Positions 9,053-17,008 of a stretch of DNA of 38,769 nt are shown here, piece by piece. Source of the DNA: Enterococcus hulanensis (GTDB lineage: Bacteria; Bacillota; Bacilli; Lactobacillales; Enterococcaceae); contig NZ_BJED01000030.1 of the NCBI RefSeq assembly GCF_005405485.1, forward strand, positions 1 through 38,769. Reading direction: 5' to 3'. The notes under the pieces were generated by a model. The model was given only the letters and a program-made list of their open reading frames with translations, was not told the origin of the DNA and ran no database searches. How positions within the stretch are numbered: position 1 is the stretch's first letter; each line of letters begins with the position of its first letter. A program made the translations under genes and the position numbers.

Positions 9053-9793
9053 TTAAACCATGGAACGAATCGCTCCATCGCGATACTCATTTGCTGATAA
9101 AAAGACTGGCATATTGTTCATATCGATGATCGAACATCCACCTTTGAAACCACTTGGTTCATTAGGATAGAGCAGCATATCATACATCGCTCCTTGACCA
9201 GCCACTTGTTTGACTAAAGCGACTTTAGGTTTTCCGGGGTTGATATTTTCTTCAAAGACATGAGCTTCGCAAGCATCTTTACCTTCCAACATCTTCATTC
9301 GTTCGCGAATTTCTTGGATAAATTCATCCACGATCGCAAACATTTTGAGACAGAGCTCACGATTAAAAGGAGTCCCCTTTTTCGCTAGGAGATCTACTAA
9401 AATAATGTAGTCATCAGCGTTAGGTGTCCCTGCTCGATTCAATACTAAATGATCACGCAAAACACCCTCAGAAGAGCCAAATTCATGCATTTGTTCTCCT
9501 TCTTCAATAGCACCTGTCATAACGACAGAAACTCCAGTAAGTGTATGCGTGATCCCTGTACCCAACACACCCAACACCTTCGTAGAAATCGGAATGATAT
9601 CCATGATGGTATTGGTTTCAACTTCATGTTGATGTGGTGGGAGTAATCGAATCGTCAGCTTCTGAATATCGGCGTCCTTGCAGTCAAAGTCTTGCTTGAT
9701 TTGTAAGCGCGTTGGTTCGATACGAAAGTCGTTACCTGTAGTAACTTCTTCCATATGAAAAACTTTGATCTTTAAAGTTTCGCCTCGCATCAT
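9053..9793 (-). CDS. prdD: Proline reductase cluster protein PrdD (PrdA alpha-part homologue)
   Basis: A 246-residue protein resembling PrdA residues about 187-428. Shared blocks are NTIMDIIPIS versus SETIMDVQPIA, EFGSSEGVLRD versus EFGSSEGELDR, and VKQVAGQGAMYDMLLYPNEP versus VKEIMGQGAMHDNLIMPIEP. It ends at RDGAIRSMV, where PrdA has LDGGIHALT just before its catalytic Cys, so the stop codon falls at the equivalent of the PrdA processing site. It lacks the PrdA N-terminal domain and Ala/Pro linker. Two start codons are in tandem (ATG ATG) after GCAGGTG. It is followed directly by prdE. A role in assembly or maturation of the reductase is inference. Confidence 0.87.
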   Translation of the reverse strand: MMRGETLKIKVFHMEEVTTGNDFRIEPTRLQIKQDFDCKDADIQKLTIRLLPPHQHEVETNTIMDIIPISTKVLGVLGTGITHTLTGVSVVMTGAIEEGEQMHEFGSSEGVLRDHLVLNRAGTPNADDYIILVDLLAKKGTPFNRELCLKMFAIVDEFIQEIRERMKMLEGKDACEAHVFEENINPGKPKVALVKQVAGQGAMYDMLLYPNEPSGFKGGCSIIDMNNMPVFLSANEYRDGAIRSMV

Positions 9794-9936
9794 TCACACC
9801 TGCTTTCAAAGTAAACGGCGATTAATAAGTAGCGCCTTCAGAAATAAGTCAAAAATTCACAAAAACTTGATAAACAGTTTTAGGAATTTTCGTCTTATTT
9901 CTCGACGCTGAGCACTTATTAAATCAGCCTCTTGAT
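9794..9936 (-). other. prdB-prdD intergenic region with a long extended hairpin
   Basis: Nearly the whole gap folds on itself. GATTAATAAGT (about 9820) pairs with ACTTATTAAATC (about 9925), AGCG with CGCT, GAAATAAG (9841) with CTTATTTC (9901), and AAAATTC with GAATTTT, around an apical loop near 9870. No T run follows, so it does not look like a simple terminator. A stabiliser or processing site setting the ratio of PrdB to PrdD/E is plausible. Confidence 0.45.
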
Positions 9937-10662
9937 TTAGACGTGGGCAATGTATTCATAAGGTAATGGAACAATTTTCCCTGGCGTTTCGATTGTTACT
10001 AATGCTTCCAAAGTATCTTTCATGATACCTGTTTGCATTTCAATGTTATGTGGTTCACCAGCATTGGCACCCATTGGTACGCGCGGTGCAACAGCACGTG
10101 GAGTACCGTTTTGGCGTACAACTGGTGGTAATGCGGCGATTAAAATAGTAGGAATCCCTGCTTCCTCAATAGCTCTCTGCACGATCACGGCAGTTCTATG
10201 ACAGGTTCCTCAGCCAGCGGTTAAGATGACTGCGTCAACTTCTTCTTCTACTAATTTTTGAGCAATAGCAGGTCCAGTCACATCGTGGAATGCGTCTTGG
10301 TCTCCGCCACCACCCATAAATGCGTAGTGTACAGGGGCAGATTCTTTGATGAATCCTTCCGCTGCTAATTCGTGCAGACGGTCTAATGGGAACATTGCGT
10401 TAATGTCGCGATTCGCATCGGCATTATCGTATCCTCCATGAGAAACCATCAAATCATCTGTTGCTGAAGTATCTGGTACTTCACGGAAAGAAGTATCTCC
10501 CGCTAAGTTGAATCGTTTATCTGTTTTCAAATGTACGCCGGCTGCAGTTGCTAATGCCACACGCATTTCTTTAAGCTCTTTTTTAACAGGGGTAAAGACA
10601 GATTTTGGCGTAATCGGCACAAAAATTTCTGACTGTAACCCTTCAAAGACTGTTAAGCCCAT
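9937..10662 (-). CDS. prdB: D-proline reductase gamma subunit PrdB, selenoprotein (UGA = Sec at codon 151)
   Basis: The continuous product is 241 residues if the in-frame TGA at 10210-10212 is read as selenocysteine. The surroundings VILTAG-U-GTCHRTAV carry the Sec-x-x-Cys redox motif of PrdB, the subunit that reduces the C-N bond of D-proline bound to the pyruvoyl group of PrdA. The sequence on both sides is in the same frame and uninterrupted to the TAA, and the 83-residue downstream part has no ribosome site of its own, so this is recoding and not a pseudogene. A small hairpin (CUGC/GCAG, 9-nt loop containing GU) begins 16 nt after the UGA. The ATG follows AGAGGAGA, 3 bp after the preceding gene. 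Confidence 0.95.
10177..10212 (-). promoter_or_regulatory. Sec codon UGA and candidate bSECIS hairpin in prdB
   Basis: The UGA is at 10210-10212. In the mRNA a CUGC/GCAG mini-helix (10190-10193 with 10177-10180) starts 16 nt after it and closes a 9-nt loop that includes GU. Position and loop content fit bacterial SECIS elements read by SelB, though the stem is short. No covariance test was possible. Confidence 0.6.
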
Positions 10663-10665
10663 GTG

Positions 10666-10971
10666 TTAATTCTCCTCTCTTGCTTCTTCACGTTTTTTTC
10701 TGGCCTCGGCCCGACGACGTTCATGCTCATAAATAGCAGTCTTATAATGTTCATCCGGCTCTTCGGCCAAAACTTCTGGATAGGTCATTAAAAACCCAAC
10801 TTCTTGACCGATTTCTAAATTATACTCAGAAATGATCATTCGACGGGGTATTTTAAGCTGGCCCAAACGACCTTTCAAGTCAATCGTTACGCTGGCATCA
10901 TGAAGTTCAACGATAATCCCTTCAAACATCTGTTCCGTCGAAATATATTTGAGTTTGTTCATTCCATCCAT
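10666..10971 (-). CDS. Small prd-cluster protein, CBO2463/CBO2479-like
   Basis: A 101-residue acidic/basic protein between prdA and prdB. Residues about 10-60 look like a small beta-rich (Sm-like or PilZ-like) domain: EGIIVELHDASVTIDLKGRL, then QLKIPRRMIISE. Residues about 75-101 are a highly charged helix (HERRRAEARKKREEAREEN). Small proteins of this kind occur at this place in clostridial proline reductase clusters and have been named after C. botulinum CBO2463/CBO2479; I make that link from memory and have no search to support it. The start lies 9 bp after prdA and the stop is 3 bp before prdB, so it is translationally tied to both. Function unknown. Confidence 0.75.
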   Translation of the reverse strand: MDGMNKLKYISTEQMFEGIIVELHDASVTIDLKGRLGQLKIPRRMIISEYNLEIGQEVGFLMTYPEVLAEEPDEHYKTAIYEHERRRAEARKKREEAREEN

Positions 10972-10980
10972 TACTTCACC

Positions 10981-12882
10981 TTATTCTACTTCGTAAATTT
11001 CTTGGCGTTTTTTACTCTTAGGTAAGACTTGCTCATTATCTACTAGGTCAATTTTCTTACCTGTAGTTTTTTCAATGATTTCAATGTTGTTTGCTTTCAC
11101 ATTTGGATTCCATTTACGTTCAGCAGTTTTGATCGTACCGCCGCCCATCAATGTTTTCAACATTGCTAAATCACGAATTGCGTCTTCTTTACATAGTGTG
11201 TTATTAGACAAGATTTCATTTTCGATACCTTGCATTGATTTGTTGTTGTCAACCATTGCAATCATTTCAGGGTTTCCGACAACTAACGCACCTTGCACAG
11301 CTGAATAAGAGTCGCCGACAACTTTAATGCCGCGTTTGCCGATTTCTTCAATATGTGAAGCAAAGTCGATGTGGTTGTTACCAAATCCTTCGGTCGTAAC
11401 GATCGCGCCATCTACATCCATTGCTTCGATCGTCATACCTAAACGTTTAGAAACATAGTATTTTTCAGTATTAGCTTGCGGAGAACCAACAAACATAATA
11501 CCGACTAAATCGATTTCTTCATCTTCCATCGCTTCACGTACTAGAGGTTCTCTCCAGTAGTGACGAGAAGTTTCTTTTGATGCTGGTCCAATACATGTTA
11601 ATGCATGGATCCCGCCGTCTAATACTTCAGTTGGTGCTAAGACAACTGGCAAGTTACCCAAGTCAACGTTAGGTTTTGCACCTAATGTTCCAACTGGTTC
11701 GATTGGCATAATCAAGTTATCGTGCATCGCACCTTGACCCATGATCTCCTTGACGATGATCACACGTTTGTTACCAATACGGCGTTTTTGTACGATCTCA
11801 TCTTGTTCTACAACTAAAGATTCGTCTGCTTTTTTAACTGCTTCGCGAATTTCTTGAGTAATGTAGTCAGATGCTTTATGAGCGGCTAATGGTCCAGGAC
11901 GTTCCATATTCGCGCCTTCTTTAATCGTTACTTGTGTTTTGATAAAGATTTCGCCTTTATCTGGTGCACCAGGACGTCCCCACATGATGTTACGGTCTAG
12001 TTCACCTTCAGATGAACCGAATTCTCCGATTTGCACACCGTTTGCGTCGGTACCTGTAAGAACCATTACAACGCCATCTAACACACGAGTAACGCCATGG
12101 CCGATATCTGCGCCATCAACTTTAGCAGCGATTGGTTGTACGTCCATGATTGTTTCACTGTATTCGTTGTATTTATCTGGTGTAATGATTTCAAAAGTAA
12201 CACTTTCAACTAGTTCTTCTAGTTCTGCTGCTTCCGCACACATATCTTCCATTTTACGTAGAACTAATGTAGTGCCTTCAATTTTCGTTTCGTCACCGAA
12301 AATAACTTTTTCGATCTTCATGTGATCACGACGAACTGAACGAACTACTTTTTCTTCTACTTTAGCTTCAGGAGCCGCTGCTTCAACCGTTGATGCTTCT
12401 GGTGCTTGTGCTGCTTCAACTGGAGCCGCTGGTGCTGCTGGAGCTACGCCCATTTGACCTGCAATAGACATTGGTACTTCTAGATCAATACCGCGTCCTT
12501 CAGCAATATGGATTTTGATTGTTTGTCCGCCGACTGGCGCAACTGGTGCTACCGGAGCAATAGGAGCTACAGGAGCTGGAGCTGCTTCTTCAGCAGGAGC
12601 TTCCTCTTCTGTTGCTTCTTCAGTGCCTTCAGAAACACCATCTAGTAATTCTTTTGTTAATGGAACCAACGCATCCGTTGTTTCTTTCAATGTCGTGCCA
12701 AGTACTTGTTCGATAGTTAGAGTATTTTCAGGTAATTCTAATAAACCTGAATCCTCTAAATCTGGAAAGATCGCTGGATCTTCTAAATCATCTGGTGCAA
12801 TTACTTTGCCTGCTTCTGCACGGCAACATAGCACTGCAGGGTCTTTGGCATGTTCTTTAGCAGTTTCTGCTGTAATAGACAT
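10981..12882 (-). CDS. prdA: D-proline reductase proprotein PrdA (pyruvoyl subunits)
   Basis: A 633-residue proprotein. Residues 1-85 form an N-terminal domain, about 85-180 an Ala/Pro/Glu-rich linker (PAPVAPIAPVAPVAPV), and about 187-633 the proline reductase core. In the D-proline reductase family the chain cuts itself before a cysteine that becomes a pyruvoyl group. That site is visible at Thr429-Cys430 in GGIHALTCIGPASKE, predicting an N-terminal product of about 45 kDa and a C-terminal product of about 22 kDa. The pyruvoyl group binds D-proline and PrdB's Sec attacks it. The ATG follows AGGAGG. It lies 26 bp after the true (read-through) stop of prdC and is the longest gene of the operon. 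Confidence 0.96.
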   Translation of the reverse strand: MSITAETAKEHAKDPAVLCCRAEAGKVIAPDDLEDPAIFPDLEDSGLLELPENTLTIEQVLGTTLKETTDALVPLTKELLDGVSEGTEEATEEEAPAEEAAPAPVAPIAPVAPVAPVGGQTIKIHIAEGRGIDLEVPMSIAGQMGVAPAAPAAPVEAAQAPEASTVEAAAPEAKVEEKVVRSVRRDHMKIEKVIFGDETKIEGTTLVLRKMEDMCAEAAELEELVESVTFEIITPDKYNEYSETIMDVQPIAAKVDGADIGHGVTRVLDGVVMVLTGTDANGVQIGEFGSSEGELDRNIMWGRPGAPDKGEIFIKTQVTIKEGANMERPGPLAAHKASDYITQEIREAVKKADESLVVEQDEIVQKRRIGNKRVIIVKEIMGQGAMHDNLIMPIEPVGTLGAKPNVDLGNLPVVLAPTEVLDGGIHALTCIGPASKETSRHYWREPLVREAMEDEEIDLVGIMFVGSPQANTEKYYVSKRLGMTIEAMDVDGAIVTTEGFGNNHIDFASHIEEIGKRGIKVVGDSYSAVQGALVVGNPEMIAMVDNNKSMQGIENEILSNNTLCKEDAIRDLAMLKTLMGGGTIKTAERKWNPNVKANNIEIIEKTTGKKIDLVDNEQVLPKSKKRQEIYEVE

Positions 12883-12908
12883 TCGTTAAATCCTCCTAAA
12901 ATTTTTGA

Positions 12909-14198
12909 TTAGTTTGTAGGTAATTTACGATATAGTCTGTGCCCATCTGCCCGCAGTACATGATCTGTATGATGATAAACCGGAACTCCTAACCTAGGAG
13001 CTACACCCATAACGGTGTTCGTTCAATCGGAACACGATCCAGTCATTACTACTTCTGCGCCTTGTTTCTTCAAGGACATAACAGTTGCAGCTTGACCTGG
13101 ACAAATACCTGGCAAGGCACATCTATATCTTCCATTTACTTCTACCATTCGCTTGCATCTTTCAGCAGCGACAACTTCTGCGCCCATGTTGTTGGCAATC
13201 TCGGTCATCCGTTCGGCAGAACCGCCGCACTCGCAAATCAAAAGACCGACTTTACGACTTTCTTGAGGGAATGGCATTGCGACTAACACACCACCACTAG
13301 TTTTAGTGATAGGAGTCATCTCATCGCCGCTTCTTCCCGTCATTGGTCCGCCGATTACGATCTCGCCATGCGGTTCGACATATCCGCCAACATTGTTGAT
13401 CAATGTTTTAACTGGTGTCCCGATTGGCACATCAACAAATACAGTTTCTTTTTGTTTTACACGACCTGATACGGTCACATCTTTGTCAATGAACGGTTTG
13501 CGATCTTCAATTGCTTCCGCGATTCGTTTAATCGTTTCCACATTATCAATCACCGCACCAACTTCTGTTGGAAGTTGGCCTGGTTCTAAAACAATGTCCA
13601 TTACTTCACGAACGATCATTCGTTCATCTCCTGCTGGATAAATATCCGGCAGTTGGTAAACGTCAAGCGTCGGTTCATTGTCCACTGCTTTTAACAACCG
13701 TGCGACTAACAACCGATGCTTGCCTTTCACAGCAATGACACCTTTAGGAGCGTTAGTCATCTCCATACAGTACTTCATTCCGCGAATCAATTGATCGATG
13801 TGTTCGCTCATCTGTTTCACGTTATGCGCTAGCAATGCTTCACATTCTGCACCGTTTGCGATAAATGTTCCTTCTGGAATATCACAAGCCAGTTTCAAAA
13901 AAGTTGGAAAACCAGCTCCTCCAGCACCGACAATACCTGCTGCTTCGACTGCTTTTGCATTAGACTCTGTATCAGGGATAGGTAGATATTTAGAAAAATC
14001 TTGTTCTTCATCAATTGTCAGAACGATATTTTCACCATCAACATCTACTACTTTCCCAGAAAAACTTGCATGGATATTTGCACCTAAGCCATTTGGTTCT
14101 GCAATCAATTGTCCTCGTTGGACTTGATCACCCGCCTTTACGATCCCTTTACAAGGAGCGCCGACATGTTGTTTTAATGGTATAAGAATTTGTGTCAA
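12909..14198 (-). CDS. prdC: Proline reductase electron transfer protein PrdC, selenoprotein (UGA = Sec at codon 392)
   Basis: An RnfC-like protein of 429 residues if the TGA at 13023-13025 is read as Sec. Visible landmarks are a lipoyl/RnfC-like N-terminal sandwich (HVGAPCKGIVKAGDQVQRGQ), GIVGAGGAGFPTFLKL, the RnfC motif GGPMTGR, and cysteine clusters LLICECGG and YRCALPGICPGQA. The C-terminus GSCSD-U-TNTVMG is followed by VAPRLGVPVYHHTDHV in the same frame to a TAA, as in clostridial PrdC. It is thought to pass electrons from NADH to PrdAB. The start is TTG after GAGGAGGTG, since no ATG is better placed. It is the first gene of the operon. Confidence 0.93.
12984..13025 (-). promoter_or_regulatory. 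Sec codon UGA and bSECIS hairpin in prdC
   Basis: The UGA is at 13023-13025. Beginning 20 nt downstream in the mRNA, AGCUCCU pairs with AGGAGUU (7 bp, one G-U) around the loop AGGUU (12984-13002). The loop closely resembles AGGUCU of the well-known E. coli fdhF SECIS, including the G and U that contact SelB. Distance, stem and loop all fit. Confidence 0.8.
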
Positions 14199-14266
14199 AT
14201 TATTTCACCTCCTCGCTTCTTCGTTTGTTCGAACTTGAGCAAATCAGCCACCCGTAGTTCATGTAA

Positions 14267-14294
14267 ATAATAGCACAATCACACATCATGTAAA
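14267..14294 (-). promoter_or_regulatory. Sigma-A promoter for the prd operon
   Basis: On the minus strand TTTACA (14289-14294), a 16-bp spacer ending in TGC, then TATTAT (14267-14272), which is a good extended -10 promoter. Transcription would start near 14260, giving a leader of about 60 nt before the TTG start of prdC. Confidence 0.65.
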
Positions 14295-14386
14295 AGGTCG
14301 TTTCTTGATTATTTTGATATTTTCTGACAAATAACTTTACGAAATGTATATTTTTTTGGATTCTCTAATTAAATTTTCATCAAACT

Positions 14387-14414
14387 TGTCAACTTCACAA
14401 AAAGCGTTTGCAAA
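14387..14414 (-). promoter_or_regulatory. Candidate cre (CcpA) site next to a second TTGACA -35 box
   Basis: AAAGCGTTTGCA at 14401-14412 matches the core of the catabolite-responsive element (WAARCGYTWNCW). Next to it on the minus strand is a perfect TTGACA (14387-14392), but the -10 downstream of it is poor (AATTAG/ATTAGA). CcpA control of proline reductase is known from Clostridioides difficile; here it is a candidate only. The rest of 14199-14680 is AT-rich with no gene seen. Confidence 0.45.
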
Positions 14415-14682
14415 TACTAGCTTCAACCTATTTTTATCCAGCAGGTTTAATCGTCAATCCAATTAATATCTGACAGTTTTTTATAGGAAGATTAGTTATT
14501 TCACAAACAACTTTAGCTTTCACTATCGTTATTTAATCGAGACTCATTATCAGTTGAAACGTAACTCTATAGATTCCATTTATCAATTAAATCTACTACC
14601 TTAAGTGAAATTTATATGTATAACTGTTCACATTAGCCTTTCTCATCTTGCATCTACAATTCTTTCGGCTGTTTATAAACGC

Positions 14683-14714
14683 AAAAAAGCTCCTGTCTTT
14701 TTTAGACAGGAGCT
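14683..14714 (-). terminator. Rho-independent terminator after the POT transporter
   Basis: Perfect 11-bp stem AGCTCCTGTCT (14688-14698) with its complement (14704-14714), 5-nt loop, followed on the minus strand by six T. It separates the peptidase/transporter operon from the prd operon, so the two are separate transcription units. Confidence 0.92.
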
Positions 14715-14727
14715 TAAAAACTTCTGA

Positions 14728-16083
14728 TTAATCGTCTTGTTCTAAACGGTCGAGTGTTTTACTTCCAAACCAAAGTATTAGACCTAACACAATAACAACT
14801 GCAGCCAGAATACCGTAACCCATTTGGAAACGAGCTGGATCACTTGTTTCTAAAACTGCATAAATTTTAGGGTAAATCATCGTCGCAAAGAATACTGCGA
14901 TAGGCCATAAACCCAGTAATAAGCCCATCACTTTAGCTGGCGCTAGTTTAGCGATAAATGAATTCCCTAAAGGAGAAAAGATCATTTCACCGACAGACAT
15001 CAACAAACTTACCATGACTAACCAAATAATTGAAGTAGTTCCATTACCAACAATATCAGCAAATACCATGACAACATAAGAAACACCAACTAGAATCATT
15101 CCTAGCGCCGTTTTCTTAAACATACTCATATCGCCTTTAGGACGAGCAGCCAGCTTAGTCCATAAACGTCCCAATAATGGGCCTAAAACGATACAAGTCA
15201 AAGCATTCATTGAGTCAAAATAAGATGTTGGAATTTGGAAGCTTCCAATCATCCAGTTAGCACGACCTAAGAAGCCGGCACCATCACCATAACCAAAGTA
15301 ATAGTAAGCTGGCATATATGCTAGATACCAAACTGTCCAAAAAACAATGGAGAATATCGTAACTAAAATAATCGCCAAAATACGTTTTTTATCTCCAGAA
15401 GTTAGCTTAGTATCAGCACCTTCTTCTTTTTTACCAGCAGATTCAAATTTACGTTGGTCAACCTTAAATGGTTTTTTACCAGCTTCACCTAATGAACGGC
15501 TATTAAAAATGAACCAAAGTGCATCAATCAATAGTAAAATACCACAAATCAAGAAAACAAAATTATAGCCGAATGGTTTAATCAACAATACTAAGAAAGT
15601 TGTTCCAATGAACGATCCAATATTTACAAATGAATACTGAACAGAAAATGCTTCATTTAATGCTTTTTCATCATCAAAAAGGAGCCCGTTAACACCGGAT
15701 AAATTCCCTTTAAATAAGCCAGTCCCAATAGATACTAAAATAATCATAATCCAAACCATTGTAAGAGAGTGTGCTTGCCAAGTGAATAGATAGCCTATTC
15801 CCATCAAGACCATTCCGGCAGCCACACACAAACGTGGACTTAACCAATAGTCAGCTAACCACCCTCCAACAATTGGAGTTATATACGTCATTGCAACGAA
15901 TGCGGCTGAAACTGATGCTGCTTTTGCAGTTGATAGTCCAAGACCACCAGACCCTACGTTAACCGCGATCCAAATCGCTAGCATATATTTTACTGTGTAA
16001 AACGCACACCGTTCAAATGAGAACCCTAGTGCACAGACGTAAAACCCAAAAGGCTTCTTAGTTTTTACTGGAGTTGTTTCCAC
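14728..16083 (-). CDS. POT/PTR2-family proton-coupled di-/tripeptide transporter
   Basis: A 451-residue, roughly 12-14-helix MFS protein of the POT family that imports di- and tripeptides with protons. It keeps the family signature region after the first helix (FSFERCAFYTVKYMLAIW, a variant of ExxERFxYY) and GGWLADYW in the second/third helix loop. A basic loop about residues 190-235 joins the two bundles. I choose GTG at 16081-16083 because GAAGGA lies 6 nt before it; the upstream ATG (16087-16089) directly abuts that ribosome site. The gene follows proline iminopeptidase by 28 bp and ends at a terminator, so peptide uptake and proline release are one transcript. Confidence 0.9.
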   Translation of the reverse strand: METTPVKTKKPFGFYVCALGFSFERCAFYTVKYMLAIWIAVNVGSGGLGLSTAKAASVSAAFVAMTYITPIVGGWLADYWLSPRLCVAAGMVLMGIGYLFTWQAHSLTMVWIMIILVSIGTGLFKGNLSGVNGLLFDDEKALNEAFSVQYSFVNIGSFIGTTFLVLLIKPFGYNFVFLICGILLLIDALWFIFNSRSLGEAGKKPFKVDQRKFESAGKKEEGADTKLTSGDKKRILAIILVTIFSIVFWTVWYLAYMPAYYYFGYGDGAGFLGRANWMIGSFQIPTSYFDSMNALTCIVLGPLLGRLWTKLAARPKGDMSMFKKTALGMILVGVSYVVMVFADIVGNGTTSIIWLVMVSLLMSVGEMIFSPLGNSFIAKLAPAKVMGLLLGLWPIAVFFATMIYPKIYAVLETSDPARFQMGYGILAAVVIVLGLILWFGSKTLDRLEQDD

Positions 16084-16111
16084 TATCATTCCTTCTTTCT
16101 TCTAAAAAAAA

Positions 16112-16993
16112 TTAATCGTTCGCTAATAACCAATCTTCCAACAATTTCATATACTTCTCACGTTCTTCAACAAAAGGCATATGTCTGCTATAAGCAAACA
16201 ATTCCCATTTTGCTCCTGGAATCGCGTCGTACATGGTTTTTGCTACTAAAGGTGTACACAAATCGTTTGTGCCGCTAGTAACAAGTGTCGGTATAGTTAC
16301 ATCTTTTAGTTTTTCGGTGTAATCATACCCATGTAAAGTTCCTTCTGGTGAATATTCGTTTGGTCCCCAAGCTGTTACATAGCTTTCTGTTCCTGCTACT
16401 TTTTTACGCCACAAAGGTTCAGGATCTTTTTCGGTAAATACCGGTGCCGCATGGCGTACCATAAAGCGATCATTCGCTGCTAAATAAGCAGGATCATCAT
16501 AAACACCCGTTTCTTCCGCTTTCGCAATTGCCGCTTGGTCTTCTTCCGACATGAATTTAATCATCCGATGTTGTTCTTGAGCCCATAATTTAGCAGAAGG
16601 TAAAGTACTTGAAAGTACCATACTCTTAATGCCTTTTGGTGCATAATCACAAACATAGATGATCTCTAACATTCCGCCCCAAGATTGTCCTAATAAATGG
16701 ACTTCATCCAGACCCAGATGCTCTCTTAGTGCGATCAATTCATTGACCCATGTTTCAGCCGTCCAAAGTTCCGGCTGTGAATGTACCGCAGACTTCCCGC
16801 AACCTAATTGATCATACATGATGATCTGGCGGCCATCGACCGCCATTTCATCAAGTACTTCAAAATAGTTATGGGTTGATCCGGGTCCGCCGTGCATGAC
16901 AATCAATGGTTTCTTATCACCAGCTTGTTCACCAACAATCCGGTAATAAGTTTGATGCCCTAGATAAGGCATATATCCTTCTTCGATTTTCAT
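16112..16993 (-). CDS. pip: Proline iminopeptidase (prolyl aminopeptidase, S33)
   Basis: A 293-residue alpha/beta hydrolase that removes N-terminal proline from peptides. The oxyanion motif HGGPGS is at residues 34-39, the nucleophile elbow GQSWGG has Ser104, Asp243 lies in SGTNDLC and His270 in YSRHMPF, completing the triad; the spacing and the HGGPG form are those of family S33 prolyl aminopeptidases. The ATG follows AGGAGG. It sits 15 bp after the Xaa-Pro dipeptidase gene and 28 bp before the peptide transporter, which supports a job in freeing proline from imported peptides. Other S33 peptidases with broader specificity cannot be excluded from sequence alone. Confidence 0.92.
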   Translation of the reverse strand: MKIEEGYMPYLGHQTYYRIVGEQAGDKKPLIVMHGGPGSTHNYFEVLDEMAVDGRQIIMYDQLGCGKSAVHSQPELWTAETWVNELIALREHLGLDEVHLLGQSWGGMLEIIYVCDYAPKGIKSMVLSSTLPSAKLWAQEQHRMIKFMSEEDQAAIAKAEETGVYDDPAYLAANDRFMVRHAAPVFTEKDPEPLWRKKVAGTESYVTAWGPNEYSPEGTLHGYDYTEKLKDVTIPTLVTSGTNDLCTPLVAKTMYDAIPGAKWELFAYSRHMPFVEEREKYMKLLEDWLLAND

Positions 16994-17008
16994 ACGTTGC
17001 GCGGCCTC

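Noticed and set aside
9937-10662. Two separate genes or a nonsense-mutated pseudogene at prdB
   Set aside because: The TGA sits exactly at the family Sec position, the frame continues without change, and the downstream part has no ribosome site.
12515-12889. A + strand reading frame of 124 codons rich in Gly, Ala, Thr and Ser
   Set aside because: It is the shadow of the Ala/Pro linker of prdA and has no promoter or ribosome site.
14239-14253. A sigma-54 (-24/-12) promoter before prdC: GG, 10 bp, GC with TTTGCT
   Set aside because: The -12 part fits but the -24 part (GGGTGG) does not match TGGCAC, no prdR-like activator is in the window, and a better sigma-A promoter lies nearby.
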